A stretch of DNA of 64,000 nucleotides, from assembly GCA_024401565.1 (NCBI GenBank), contig JAKSKU010000002.1, positions 32,617-96,616 of the forward strand, read 5' to 3'. This stretch comes from Paludibacteraceae bacterium. Its GTDB lineage: Bacteria; Bacteroidota; Bacteroidia; Bacteroidales; Paludibacteraceae. Position numbers and translations under genes: made by a program. This document shows positions 23,545-33,351 of the stretch, one piece after another (the first letter of the stretch is position 1; each line of letters begins with the position of its first letter). The notes beneath the pieces were generated by a model. It saw nothing but the letters and a program-made list of their open reading frames with translations, had not been told where the DNA came from and ran no database searches.

Positions 23545-25758
23545 TTATTTCTTCTCTACAAGTGCAAAATCAAGCTGTTTCTTATCCAGATCAGCACGAG
23601 CAATCTTAACAACCACCTCATCACCAAGCTGGAACTTCTTGCCTTTTCTGCGACCAGTGATGCAGTAGTTCTTTTCATCGAACACATAATAGTCGTCGTC
23701 AAGATCACGGATCGGAATCATACCCTCACACTTGTTCTGGTTAAGCTCAACGTAGATTCCCCACTCTGTCACACCAGAGATCACACCGTCGTAGATCTGA
23801 CCAAGACGCTCCTTCATATACTCCACCTGCTTGTACTTGATAGATGCTCGCTCAGCGTTGGCAGCAAGCTGCTCCATCTTCGAGCTGTGGTCGCAAAGAT
23901 CGTCGAACAATAGTTTGTCCGCGCTCTTTTCTCCCTTAGCGTAGCGATCAAGCAGACGGTGCACCATCATATCCGGATAACGACGGATTGGCGATGTAAA
24001 GTGAGTATAGTAGTCGAATGAAAGTCCGTAGTGCCCGACGTTATCAGTAGAGTAGATAGCCTTTGCCATCGAACGTATAGTAATTGTCTCTATCAAGTTC
24101 TGCTCACGTGTGCCCTGCACTTTGTCAAGCAAGTTGTTGATTGAAGTCGACACCTCCTTGTTCTTTCCTGTAGTGTTCAGTTTGTAGCCGAAGCGGGAGA
24201 TGAACTGAGAAAGGTTGTTCAACTTTTCAGGATCCGGATTGTCGTGGATACGGTAGACGAATGTCTTAGGATTCTTCTGGCCACCGATATGCTCAGCCAC
24301 TGTTCTGTTGGCAAGAAGCATGAACTCCTCGATTAGCTTGTTGGCATCCTTGCTCTCCTTGAAGTAGACGTCGATAGGCTTGCCAGTCTCGTCGATTTCG
24401 AATCTCACCTCAGTGCGCTCGAATGCGATGGCACCCTCCTTGAATCTCTTCTCACGAAGCTGTTTAGCCAATCTGTCGAGAGTAAGGATCTCGTCCTTCA
24501 TATCGCCCTGCTTAGTCTCTATCACGCTCTGAGCATCCTCGTATGTGAAGCGACGGTCGGATTTGATGACCGTGTGTACAATCTGATAGTTTAGGACCTT
24601 AGCGTTGTCGTCCATTTCGAACATCACAGAGTAGCAAAGTTTTTCCTCGTCTGGGCGAAGAGAACATACTTTATTACACAATCTCTCCGGAAGCATCGGT
24701 ATAGTACGGTCGACAAGGTAGACGCTGGTAGCACGGCTGACAGCCTCCTGCTCGATGATATCGTCAAGATGGACGTAGTGAGTAACGTCGGCAATATGGA
24801 CACCGACCTCCCAGTTGCCATTATCCATCTTACGAATAGACAACGCGTCGTCGAAATCCTTGGCATCTTTAGGGTCGATAGTGAATGTTGGCACTCCTCG
24901 GCAGTCAAGACGCTTAGCGATCTCCTCTGATGTGATTTCCTCCGAGATAGTGTCAGCGAAAGCCTCCACCTCAGCTGGATAGCTGTATGGCAAACCAAAC
25001 TCACAAAGGATGGCGTGCATCTCAGCGTTGTTGTCGCCAGAGCTTCCAAGCACCACAATCACCTCACCTACAGGGTTTCTGCCTTTCTCTGCCCAGTCTA
25101 TAATCTTGACTATAGCTTTATCACCGTCCTTCGCACCATTTAGTTTGTCTATTGGCACGAAGATATCGTTTCCAAGAATACGGTTGTCGACAAGCAAGAA
25201 AGCGTAATTCTCCTTGACGTTTAGTTTGCCGACGAAAGTGTCGCGCTCGCGTTTCAACACCTCAATGACCTCACCTTCCTGCTCTTTACCCTGTCGGCGA
25301 GCAAATAGGCGAACCTTCACTGTGTCACCCACAGCCGCCTTGTTAAGGTTACGGTCGCCGATGAAGATTTCATCCCCACCGTCTTCAGGCACAAGGATAG
25401 CACCGCCACCACGCTTTACAGTGATAGTACCAACAAGTGAGCCCATACGCGGATTCAAACGGTATTTTCCGATAGGTCCTTCGATAAGGTATCCTGTCTC
25501 AGCAAACTCCTGAAGAACATCTATAATCTGCTGGCGAGCGCTCATGCCCTCATAGCCAAGAGTGGCAGCCACCTCTTTATAAGAGATTGGGTCGCCCTGG
25601 TATTCAGAGAAATATTTAGATATATCGTTGATTATCTCTTTCTTACGTACAGAAACGGCAGATTCACGATTTTTATCTCGGTTCTTATTATTCTTCTTCT
25701 GACGCATAGCATTTTTACCAATGCTGAATGCTTTATTTGATTTTTTTCCTTTTTTCAT
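23545..25758 (-). CDS. rnr: Ribonuclease R
   Basis: A 3'-5' exoribonuclease that degrades structured RNA. 737 residues: a basic N-terminus rich in K and N, a winged-helix-like segment at about 40-110, cold-shock domains, then the RNB catalytic domain with DPKDAKDFDDAL (aspartates that bind Mg2+) at about 295 and HYGLSFDYYTHFTSPIRRYP at about 570. A C-terminal S1 domain begins near GQIYDGVISGV. The length and domain order are normal. It is the first gene of a probable operon with the lipoprotein and panE. Confidence 0.96.
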   Translation of the reverse strand: MKKGKKSNKAFSIGKNAMRQKKNNKNRDKNRESAVSVRKKEIINDISKYFSEYQGDPISYKEVAATLGYEGMSARQQIIDVLQEFAETGYLIEGPIGKYRLNPRMGSLVGTITVKRGGGAILVPEDGGDEIFIGDRNLNKAAVGDTVKVRLFARRQGKEQEGEVIEVLKRERDTFVGKLNVKENYAFLLVDNRILGNDIFVPIDKLNGAKDGDKAIVKIIDWAEKGRNPVGEVIVVLGSSGDNNAEMHAILCEFGLPYSYPAEVEAFADTISEEITSEEIAKRLDCRGVPTFTIDPKDAKDFDDALSIRKMDNGNWEVGVHIADVTHYVHLDDIIEQEAVSRATSVYLVDRTIPMLPERLCNKVCSLRPDEEKLCYSVMFEMDDNAKVLNYQIVHTVIKSDRRFTYEDAQSVIETKQGDMKDEILTLDRLAKQLREKRFKEGAIAFERTEVRFEIDETGKPIDVYFKESKDANKLIEEFMLLANRTVAEHIGGQKNPKTFVYRIHDNPDPEKLNNLSQFISRFGYKLNTTGKNKEVSTSINNLLDKVQGTREQNLIETITIRSMAKAIYSTDNVGHYGLSFDYYTHFTSPIRRYPDMMVHRLLDRYAKGEKSADKLLFDDLCDHSSKMEQLAANAERASIKYKQVEYMKERLGQIYDGVISGVTEWGIYVELNQNKCEGMIPIRDLDDDYYVFDEKNYCITGRRKGKKFQLGDEVVVKIARADLDKKQLDFALVEKK

Positions 25759-25940
25759 AAGCTATCAACTTTATTAATCTCAAAGATAAGAAATAAATCT
25801 GTAAAGAAAAACAAAACACTGATTACATTTTTATTACGCACATGATAACGGAGATCTTCTACCATGTGAACACTTTATTCACACAACAGAGATAAAGGAG
25901 ACAGAGATTACACAATGCGAAACGGTGAGCATTAAATATA

Positions 25941-25969
25941 AAAAAGGAGCGGACAATTTGCCCGCTCCT
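25941..25969 (-). terminator. Terminator of the T9SS protein gene at 26028
   Basis: GGAGCGG (25947-25953) pairs with CCGCTCC (25963-25969), followed on the minus strand by TTTTTT. Confidence 0.85.
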
Positions 25970-26027
25970 CATATTGAGAAATATTTTACACATAACACGC
26001 ACATCCGTGCGTATTTATGCGCTACAA

Positions 26028-27815
26028 TTACTTCTTGATGATCTGACCAGAAATAACACCGTTCTCTGTGCTAGCCTTAACGATGTAAGCACCCTTAGCC
26101 AAAGAAGCAACGTTTACTGTGTTAGACTCAGATACAGCAACTAGGCTACCTGCAAGAGAGTAAACAGATACGCTCTTAACACCCTCATTTGTCACTGTGA
26201 TAACATCTGAAGCTGGGTTAGGGTAGATTGAAACAGCACCCTTAGCAACTACGTTCTCAACACCTGTACCATAAGTGTAACCAACAACGATTGGGCTCTC
26301 ATACTTTACAGTTGACACCTCATAAGAGAAGCTGCTGCGCTTGAAATCTCTTGGCCACTTGTTATTATCACCTGTCAAAGTAAGATCACCGAACATTGTA
26401 GAGATAACATCGTTAGGCTCAATACGGATAGTTACATAGTTGAACTCCTTAGCAACTGGAGTTGCGTCGATATCACCGTAAAGCATTGCCATCAAAGTAG
26501 GGATTGTGTCAACCAAGTCAGAACCACCCTTCTCGAAAGAAGCTGTCCACTGAGTCCACTCAGTAGCCTCTTTTACCTCGTTCTGATCACCCTTCTCAAA
26601 ACGGTATGAGATTGGAAGACCCTTAAGAGCAGACTTCTCACGGTAATCAGCATATGTATTCTTACCACCTGATGCACCACCATTGTGACCAAAACGGATA
26701 GCCATAGCGATCTTCTCCTTTACAACCTCAGGATCAACTGGGATACGGATCAAAACATTAGCTGTACTTCTCTCTGTAGCAGCAGTTGTCTGCAAGTAAG
26801 GAAGGAATCCGTACTCTACATCGTAGAAATCAACAGAACCCTGCTCACCCTTGTCGCAGTACATACGGTCCAAAGTCAATTTTGCACGAGCCTTCTTGTC
26901 TAGGTCAGAGATGATCTGAGCCTGACCGTACATCTCGCTTGGAGTTGTGATTGTAGCCATTTTAAGATCCTTGATCACTCCTGCTCCATCTTTACTATCA
27001 ATATATGATCTCAAGTAACCGCTTGTTGCAGTTGCGTGGATTGTACCCTCACCTGCAAGAAGAGACATCTTGTCAGCATAGAAAGGCTTTGTTCCCTCTG
27101 AATAGAACTTCAAGTTCTTGATGTATCCGATAACCTCAGCCTCGTTCTCTGGGAAGAATGAGATGAACATACCCTTTACTAGGTTACCCTTTCCAGCCTG
27201 GTAAAGACCTTCTGGCATCAACTTGTGTGAGTATACATACTTCTTTACATTTCTAATTATACCCAAACCGTGGCAAGTTGAGTCTGACAATCCTGTCTTC
27301 TCATTGTACTTGAAGAAGTCACGCATACGGCAGTCGATAGAAACGTGAGCAATTCTATACTCAGTCTGCTTAGGGTTGTTGGCGAAAACAACAACTGAAT
27401 CCTCTCCGGCTGCATTCTTTGTCTCGAATGACTCTCTTGTATCACCGATTAGGTCGAAATACAAAGCCTCACGCTTAGCTGAGTTTGCTGAGTTTAGAAC
27501 TGTACCTTCTGGAATGAAGTACTCAACATCCATCATCCAAGTCTCATCCAAGTTTACAGTTACAGACTCGTCGAATGCAACATAACCAGACTTGTATGGC
27601 TTCGCTGGGTTCTTGATCTTAACCATAGTCTCACCATTCTCAGCAGTTGCACCTGCAGTGATAACTACAGACTCATCCTCAGGATCTGAAGATGGGTAGA
27701 ATAGTGTTGAGTCACCAACGAACTTACCGTCCTTGATGATGTAAACCTCTTTTTCTGCCTGTGCAGCACAAACTAGAGAAAGAGCTGTTGAAGCAAGTAA
27801 AAATTTCTTTATCAT
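26028..27815 (-). CDS. T9SS-secreted protein, type A sorting domain, function unknown
   Basis: I chose the ATG at 27815, which starts a clear signal peptide (MIKKFLLASTALSLVCAAQA), over an in-frame upstream ATG that adds 16 residues without signal character. The protein is about 595 residues. The mature region has beta-rich segments with no domain I recognise. The C-terminal part of about 75 residues (VSIYPNPASDVITVTNEG, then SLAKGAYIVKA) is a classical type A T9SS sorting domain. Codon use is strongly biased, as in highly expressed genes. It has its own terminator at 25941-25969, so it is likely monocistronic. Confidence 0.8.
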   Translation of the reverse strand: MIKKFLLASTALSLVCAAQAEKEVYIIKDGKFVGDSTLFYPSSDPEDESVVITAGATAENGETMVKIKNPAKPYKSGYVAFDESVTVNLDETWMMDVEYFIPEGTVLNSANSAKREALYFDLIGDTRESFETKNAAGEDSVVVFANNPKQTEYRIAHVSIDCRMRDFFKYNEKTGLSDSTCHGLGIIRNVKKYVYSHKLMPEGLYQAGKGNLVKGMFISFFPENEAEVIGYIKNLKFYSEGTKPFYADKMSLLAGEGTIHATATSGYLRSYIDSKDGAGVIKDLKMATITTPSEMYGQAQIISDLDKKARAKLTLDRMYCDKGEQGSVDFYDVEYGFLPYLQTTAATERSTANVLIRIPVDPEVVKEKIAMAIRFGHNGGASGGKNTYADYREKSALKGLPISYRFEKGDQNEVKEATEWTQWTASFEKGGSDLVDTIPTLMAMLYGDIDATPVAKEFNYVTIRIEPNDVISTMFGDLTLTGDNNKWPRDFKRSSFSYEVSTVKYESPIVVGYTYGTGVENVVAKGAVSIYPNPASDVITVTNEGVKSVSVYSLAGSLVAVSESNTVNVASLAKGAYIVKASTENGVISGQIIKK

Positions 27816-27991
27816 ACTCTTACATTTAATTAATATTCCTAATAACCAAATCTCGTTACGCATATCTACTACACGAAACGATACAAAAATAGTTTTAAAA
27901 AGCGAACTTACAATCTTTTCAACATAAGAAAAATGTTAAAATTCGCTTTTTAGGCAATTATCTATGTTGTTTTATATTACACAACATGTTT

Positions 27992-29458
27992 TTACAGACT
28001 CCACTCGAATCCGTCTTTTGTGTCTTTTACTTTGAAGCCAAGACGAGCCAACTCATCACGGATTTTGTCGCTTGTTGCCCAATCTTTGTTTGCTTTCGAC
28101 TGTTTTCTGATCTCAAGCAACAAGTCAACAGCTCCCTTGTACGCATCGTTTGCCGCTCCTGAGTTTTCCTCAACTCTCATTCCCAGCAACTCAATCAAAT
28201 ACAAATCGAACACCTCTTTCAACTCCTTCAAATCTGCCTCCGAGATCGTTGCCTTGCCGTCTGCCACTGTGTTGATGATACGTGTAGCGTCGTACAAATG
28301 AGAGATTACGATTGGTGTGTTCAAATCGTCGAGCATTGCCTCCTCACAAAGCTGACGGTAATTCTTCATCTCCATCGATGTCTCCTTAGACGGTGTTAGC
28401 TTCTGCAAACGTGCATAGCTCTCACACAATCTTGCGAATCCTTTCTCTGCCGCGATCAACGCCTCGTTGCTAAAGTCGACAGTGCTGCGGTAGTGTGCCT
28501 GCAGGATGAAGAAACGGATTGTCATCGGTGCGTAAGCCTGTGTAAGAAGTTTGTGGCTTCCTGTGAAGAACTCATCCAATGTGATGAAGTTTCCAAGAGA
28601 CTTGCCCATCTTCTGTCCGTTGATGGTGATCATATTATTATGCATCCAGTAGTGAACTGTCTCCTTGCCAAGAGCGGCTGTGCTCTGCGCGATCTCACAC
28701 TCATGGTGTGGGAAGATCAAGTCCATACCACCTCCATGGATATCAAACTCCTCGCCTAGATACTTTGTACCCATTGCCGAGCACTCCATGTGCCAACCTG
28801 GGAAACCGTCGCTCCATGGTGACGGCCAACGCATAATGTGTTCTGGCTGAGCCTTCTTCCACAATGCGAAGTCAAGAGCGCAGTGTTTTTCGCTCTGACC
28901 GTCAAGATCACGTGTAGTCTCAAGCAAATCCTCGATATTTCTACCAGACAGCTTGCCATAGCGGTGATCTTTATTGTATTTCTTCACATCAAAATAGATA
29001 GAGCCTTCGCTTTCGTATGCGTAACCAGCATCAAGAATCTTCTTCACGAAGTCGATCTGCTCAATGATGTGTCCAGACGCATGAGGCTCGATGCTTGGTG
29101 GCAAAACGCCAAGCTGCTCCATTGCCGAGTGGTAGCGGTTGAGATAATACTGCACAACCTCCATTGGTTCCTTCTGCTCAAGACGAGCTTTCTTAGCAAT
29201 TTTATCCTCACCCTCATCAGCATCGTGCTCCAAGTGGCCCACGTCTGTGATATTGCGGACGTAGCGCACCTTGTAGCCAAGATGAGTCAGGAATCTGTAA
29301 AGTATATCAAATGTGATTGCAGGACGAGCATGACCAAGATGGCCGTCGCCATAAACTGTTGGTCCGCATACGTACATTCCTACATGAGGCTCGTGTAAAG
29401 GCTTAAACAACTGCTTTGTACGAGTCAGAGTGTTATATATTAATAATTTATGTTCCAT
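27992..29458 (-). CDS. cysS: Cysteinyl-tRNA synthetase
   Basis: Charges tRNA-Cys. The 488-residue protein has the N-terminal [15 protein letters not shown] with the HIGH-type motif (HLGH), zinc ligands including the cysteine of CGPTVY, a WHMECS segment, and KMGKSLGNF as the KMSKS loop. The C-terminal helical domain ends with [13 protein letters not shown]. It begins 7 bases after the stop of an Lrp/AsnC gene, so they may be cotranscribed. Confidence 0.96.
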   Translation of the reverse strand: MEHKLLIYNTLTRTKQLFKPLHEPHVGMYVCGPTVYGDGHLGHARPAITFDILYRFLTHLGYKVRYVRNITDVGHLEHDADEGEDKIAKKARLEQKEPMEVVQYYLNRYHSAMEQLGVLPPSIEPHASGHIIEQIDFVKKILDAGYAYESEGSIYFDVKKYNKDHRYGKLSGRNIEDLLETTRDLDGQSEKHCALDFALWKKAQPEHIMRWPSPWSDGFPGWHMECSAMGTKYLGEEFDIHGGGMDLIFPHHECEIAQSTAALGKETVHYWMHNNMITINGQKMGKSLGNFITLDEFFTGSHKLLTQAYAPMTIRFFILQAHYRSTVDFSNEALIAAEKGFARLCESYARLQKLTPSKETSMEMKNYRQLCEEAMLDDLNTPIVISHLYDATRIINTVADGKATISEADLKELKEVFDLYLIELLGMRVEENSGAANDAYKGAVDLLLEIRKQSKANKDWATSDKIRDELARLGFKVKDTKDGFEWSL

Positions 29459-29465
29459 CTTGTTA

Positions 29466-29924
29466 TTATAGTGAAATAGGCACTTCTCTCTTGATACTCA
29501 TATCCAACGAGATCAAAGTTTCAGTCGACATAACGCCTTTGATACTCTGGATTTTTCCGTTAAGAAGATCCATCAAATCTTCATTATCTCTTGCATAAAG
29601 TTTAACCATCATTGTGTATGGTCCTGTTGTAAAGTGGCACTCTACAACCTCAGGGATTTTTTCCAATTCAGGCACAACTGTAGCATACATAGAACCCTTT
29701 TCAAGCTTGATACCGATGTACGTACAAGTCTGGTAACCCAAAGTCTTAGGATTAACATGATAACCCGAACCTACAATAACTCCAGTATCAATAAGGCGCT
29801 GCACACGCTGGTGAATTGCGGCTCTCGACACCTCACAATCCTCAGCGATATCCTTGAACGGGATTCTGGCATTCTTAGTAATAATATTAAGAATCTGCCT
29901 ATCTAAGTCGTCGATTTTTTCCAT
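29466..29924 (-). CDS. Lrp/AsnC-family transcription regulator
   Basis: 152 residues. The N-terminal helix-turn-helix ([20 protein letters not shown], then [12 protein letters not shown]) is followed by a RAM ligand-binding beta domain ([28 protein letters not shown]). Members bind amino acids and regulate their metabolism. It is 7 bases upstream of cysS. A close relative lies at 40123-40644 and shares the AAIHQR recognition helix. The specific ligand cannot be read from sequence. Confidence 0.9.
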   Translation of the reverse strand: MEKIDDLDRQILNIITKNARIPFKDIAEDCEVSRAAIHQRVQRLIDTGVIVGSGYHVNPKTLGYQTCTYIGIKLEKGSMYATVVPELEKIPEVVECHFTTGPYTMMVKLYARDNEDLMDLLNGKIQSIKGVMSTETLISLDMSIKREVPISL

Positions 29925-30023
29925 TATTCAACTTTATCTTTTTCTGTTTTAACAAATTTAGGTCAAAATTAGGCTTTTTCTTTCACTTTTTCACAAAAAC
30001 GGCGTCTTTTTTCACAAAAAGAC

Positions 30024-30053
30024 AAAAAAAAGCGTTGTCCTTGCGAACAACGC
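30024..30053 (-). terminator. Terminator of the rpsF-rpsR-rplI operon
   Basis: GCGTTGT pairs with ACAACGC (30032-30053), followed on the minus strand by TTTTTTTT. Confidence 0.88.
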
Positions 30054-30076
30054 CTTTATTTTATCTGAGAGATAAA

Positions 30077-30523
30077 TTATTCAGCAACAACGTTGAATTT
30101 AATCTCAGCAGCAACCTCCTTGTGAAGACGAGCAACAGCAACGTACTCACCAAGAGCCTTAACAGACTCCTTAAGAGAGATAATCTTTCTTTCAACATTG
30201 AATCCAGCCTTCTCAAGAGCCTCTGCGATCTGAATGTTAGTTACAGAACCGTAGATAGCGCCAGACTCCTTGTTAGCCTTAGTTGCGATTGTAAGTGAAA
30301 CACCGTTCAACTTAGCAGCCAACTCCTCAGCATCAGCCTTGATCTTAGCAAGCTTGTGTGCTCTCTGCTTCAAGTTCTCAGCCAATACCTTCTTTGCAGA
30401 AGGAGTAGCAACGATAGCCATTCCCTGAGGAATAAGGTAGTTAAGACCGTATCCGTTCTTTACCTTTACAACGTCATCCTTGTAACCAAGATTTGCGACG
30501 TCCTGTAGCAATATAATTTCCAT
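30077..30523 (-). CDS. rplI: Ribosomal protein L9
   Basis: 148 residues with the L9 N-terminal signature (MEIILLQDVANLGYKDDVV, then GYGLNYLIP) and the linker helix to the C-terminal domain. It is the last gene of the conserved rpsF-rpsR-rplI order, 18 bp after rpsR. Confidence 0.96.
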   Translation of the reverse strand: MEIILLQDVANLGYKDDVVKVKNGYGLNYLIPQGMAIVATPSAKKVLAENLKQRAHKLAKIKADAEELAAKLNGVSLTIATKANKESGAIYGSVTNIQIAEALEKAGFNVERKIISLKESVKALGEYVAVARLHKEVAAEIKFNVVAE

Positions 30524-30541
30524 TGTTATTCCTCCTGTTTA

Positions 30542-30811
30542 TTACTTCAACAAATCTGTTACGTATGGTAGCAATGCAAGGTGACGAGCACGCTTAACAG
30601 CCTGAGCAACCTTACGCTGGAACTTCAAAGATGTACCAGTTAGACGGCGAGGCAAAATCTTACCCTGCTCGTTAAGGAACTTCTTCAAAAATTCAGGATC
30701 CTTGTAGTCGATATACTTGATACCGTTCTTCTTGAAACGGCAGTACTTCTTTCTCTTAACGTCTACTGTAGGAGGCGTCAAATATCTAATTTCTGATGCG
30801 TTCTGTGCCAT
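30542..30811 (-). CDS. rpsR: Ribosomal protein S18
   Basis: 89 residues. [14 protein letters not shown], then [11 protein letters not shown] and [13 protein letters not shown] are diagnostic of S18, which binds S6 in the small-subunit platform. It begins 4 bases after rpsF. Confidence 0.96.
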   Translation of the reverse strand: MAQNASEIRYLTPPTVDVKRKKYCRFKKNGIKYIDYKDPEFLKKFLNEQGKILPRRLTGTSLKFQRKVAQAVKRARHLALLPYVTDLLK

Positions 30812-30815
30812 AATC

Positions 30816-31154
30816 TTAGTTCTCCTTTTTACCGTTCTTTCTCTTTGCAGCGTACTCTACTGCATACTTGTCCAACTTAGTAGTCAAGAAACGTAGTACC
30901 TTCTCGTCACGACGGAACTGAAGCTCCAATTTCTCTACCATTGTAGGCTCTGCCTCAAACTCGAACAAGCAGTAAAAGCCTGAGCTCTTCTTGTCGATTG
31001 AATAAGCAAGCTTACGCATTCCCCAAAGCTCCTCATTAACGATCTTTGAACCTTCGTTAACAAGAATGCTCTTGAATTTTCCTGCCGTTTCCTTCATCTG
31101 TTCGTCAGACAAAACGGGAGTTAAGATGAAAACGACCTCGTAATGATTCAACAT
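30816..31154 (-). CDS. rpsF: Ribosomal protein S6
   Basis: 112 residues. [29 protein letters not shown] and [17 protein letters not shown] match S6. The C-terminus is lysine-rich. It is the first gene of the rpsF-rpsR-rplI transcript. Confidence 0.96.
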   Translation of the reverse strand: MLNHYEVVFILTPVLSDEQMKETAGKFKSILVNEGSKIVNEELWGMRKLAYSIDKKSSGFYCLFEFEAEPTMVEKLELQFRRDEKVLRFLTTKLDKYAVEYAAKRKNGKKEN

Positions 31155-31252
31155 AACTTGTTTATTAAAATTAATTTTACTTTAAAAGTGGTGCAAAAGT
31201 AGTCATTTTTTTTCTTCCAAACAAGAGTTTGTCGTTTTTTGAAGAAAATGTT

Positions 31253-31280
31253 GATAAATAAAGGCTCCTTTTCGGCCTTT
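31253..31280 (-). terminator. Possible terminator of the type B T9SS protein gene
   Basis: AAAGGC (31260-31265) pairs with GCCTTT (31275-31280). The T-run after it on the minus strand (ATTTATC) is weak. Confidence 0.5.
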
Positions 31281-31318
31281 CGACTGGTTTTATCTCTTTT
31301 TTCAATGATCCAAAACCA

Positions 31319-33169
31319 TCATTTAGACCTGAGCAACGTGAAATGTCCTGTATAGACTCTGTCTATTGACATGATGTCTACCACATACCAGTAATCATCA
31401 GTCGGCAGTTTCCTTCCATAACGGTCTGATCCGTTCCACTCGTTCTCATATCCGTCTTCCTTGTACAACTCTCTTCCATACCTGTCGTAAATGCTCACAA
31501 CAGCATCTGGGTAAAGCTCTATATTGTTGATCACCCATGTGTCATTGACTCCATCACCATTAGGTGTGATAAACACAGTAGGCTCAATATCTGGCATGAT
31601 TGGCACAAATGTCATCTCCACTATACTGTCGCACCCCGTCGACGCTTGCAGTGTGTCAGTATAGACGCCTCTCTTGCTTATCGTCTCTCCTCCAAATTCC
31701 ACCGTCTCTCCCAGCGGCACTTTCTCGATGATTGACACTTTGTTTTTAGGAAGGACCTCTACCACTGTCGGCTTTGTCTTATATATCAATCCGTCTTTCT
31801 TGATTTTCAACGAGTATTCTCCCTGCTTATATGAGTTCATTTTCGGAATGACGGGATTTCTTTCCGAAGAATGGAACCCGTTAGGCCCTGTCCACATATA
31901 CCCTTCCACTCCTGTTGTAGGCTCATCTCCAATTCCCAACGTGACTGAATCACCCTGGCAAACAGGCCCATCATTAGTCGCATAAGTAGGAAGTCCTGGC
32001 ACTGTCACTATGTTAACATTGTATGCTTTATTGCATTGTCCTATCTTTTCGTAAACAGTATGGGTGCCTGCTTGCTTTAGTTCGGTGCCTTTAAACATCA
32101 CGACATCACCCTCTACCATACGGATGGTTGTGTCTACAGGAGTGTTTGTAATCACCTTCACTGTTGTCGATATCTCATCCGACACCAAACCGTCGTGAGT
32201 AGTGACCGTCACATAATACGTTCCTGCATGTTTGTTTCTAACGTTTGTTATGATTGGGGCATTATCATTGGAAGTAAACTCATTCGGTCCACGCCATTTG
32301 CAAGTGGAGTACTTTGGGGCATTGTTGACAAACAGCTTGATGGTGTCGTCCTCACATACCGGACCGTTATTGCTGGCGTCTACAACCACACTACAATCAG
32401 TTGTGGCCGAACCATGCACTTTTGTAAAATTCACGTTCCCCGACATTCCGGAGAAATTAGTGACAAGCAGCAAATACCACTCGCCTCTCTTGGCGTTGCT
32501 TATCACACAAGGTTCTGACGCGCTTGTAGAAAAACTGCAGTCAACCATATATCCGATTGGAAATGCGTCATAGTTTCCGAAGAAGCACTCAAAATCTGTA
32601 TCCACCTGTGATCGGTGCGTCAGTTCACCTTTGCACTCCGACACTTTCTCTTGCGCTAGAATCTTTTCGTATGAATCGGCACCGGGAACCGGTGCGAAAT
32701 CTCTTTCACATTGCTCTAGCTTTTCCGTAAGACATGTATTGGCTGTGTTCGGCACAACACAGTTCTCGAAATACAATGAAGAGTGGCTGCAAATGCCTTC
32801 CAGCATCTCTTGTTTGGTTTCGCCATAGAACGGTCCCCAACAAGCATAGTCGATATCATTACCTCCTGAATGGGCGATCGACAACAATAATGTACCGGGA
32901 TCCTCTATTTTAATGGCATACCAGGCAGGTGACGGTGTTTCATCAAGACACCCTATGCCATGTGTATATCCTTTACCTGTTCGTTTATTTGGACGAAGGG
33001 GAAAATACTCAACCTCCTTTTTTGATGTTCCGGCAGGATATACGATACCCAAACCATTATCCCCGGCGCAAGCAGTGACAACATCTGTAAAATGTTCAAA
33101 CGGGCACTCCCCAAAAGAAGATATTGAACAAAAAAGCAAGACAAACAAAAAGTACTTCTTCAATATCAT
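31319..33169 (-). CDS. T9SS protein with Ig/PKD-like repeats and CHU_C (type B) sorting domain
   Basis: 616 residues with a signal peptide (LFVLLFCSISSFG). The N-terminal half has many cysteines and the phrase WYAIKIEDPGTLLLSIAHSG, seen in large surface proteins of this phylum. Two Ig-like repeats each open with GPVCEDDTIKL or GPVCQGDSVTL. The C-terminus (PTVFITPNGDGVNDTW, VSIYDRYGRELYK, DYWYVVDI) is the gliding-motility-associated CHU_C domain, a type B signal that exports proteins through the T9SS and often keeps them on the surface. Specific function unknown. Confidence 0.85.
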   Translation of the reverse strand: MILKKYFLFVLLFCSISSFGECPFEHFTDVVTACAGDNGLGIVYPAGTSKKEVEYFPLRPNKRTGKGYTHGIGCLDETPSPAWYAIKIEDPGTLLLSIAHSGGNDIDYACWGPFYGETKQEMLEGICSHSSLYFENCVVPNTANTCLTEKLEQCERDFAPVPGADSYEKILAQEKVSECKGELTHRSQVDTDFECFFGNYDAFPIGYMVDCSFSTSASEPCVISNAKRGEWYLLLVTNFSGMSGNVNFTKVHGSATTDCSVVVDASNNGPVCEDDTIKLFVNNAPKYSTCKWRGPNEFTSNDNAPIITNVRNKHAGTYYVTVTTHDGLVSDEISTTVKVITNTPVDTTIRMVEGDVVMFKGTELKQAGTHTVYEKIGQCNKAYNVNIVTVPGLPTYATNDGPVCQGDSVTLGIGDEPTTGVEGYMWTGPNGFHSSERNPVIPKMNSYKQGEYSLKIKKDGLIYKTKPTVVEVLPKNKVSIIEKVPLGETVEFGGETISKRGVYTDTLQASTGCDSIVEMTFVPIMPDIEPTVFITPNGDGVNDTWVINNIELYPDAVVSIYDRYGRELYKEDGYENEWNGSDRYGRKLPTDDYWYVVDIMSIDRVYTGHFTLLRSK

Positions 33170-33280
33170 AAATCAAAATCTAGTGTTTGTAATTATTGTG
33201 TTTGTATGTCGCAAAATTACACAATTCAGACGAATTGAAATCAAAAACGTTGTTTTTTTGTTTTATAAATTTATAAACAA

Positions 33281-33311
33281 TAGGGTGTGCCACTTTCCAT
33301 GACACACCCTA
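33281..33311 (-). terminator. Hairpin downstream of the S41 protease gene
   Basis: TAGGGTGTG (33281-33289) pairs with CACACCCTA (33303-33311). The T-run is poor (TTGTTTATAAATTT), so termination strength is uncertain. Confidence 0.65.
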
Positions 33312-33351
33312 TCTGTATTCTTTGGGAGATAAATACCGCTATAAATCTTCC

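Noticed and set aside
24624-25058. Reading frame inside rnr in another frame
   Set aside because: It overlaps the RNB domain of rnr in the same direction and has no recognisable domain; it is a shadow.
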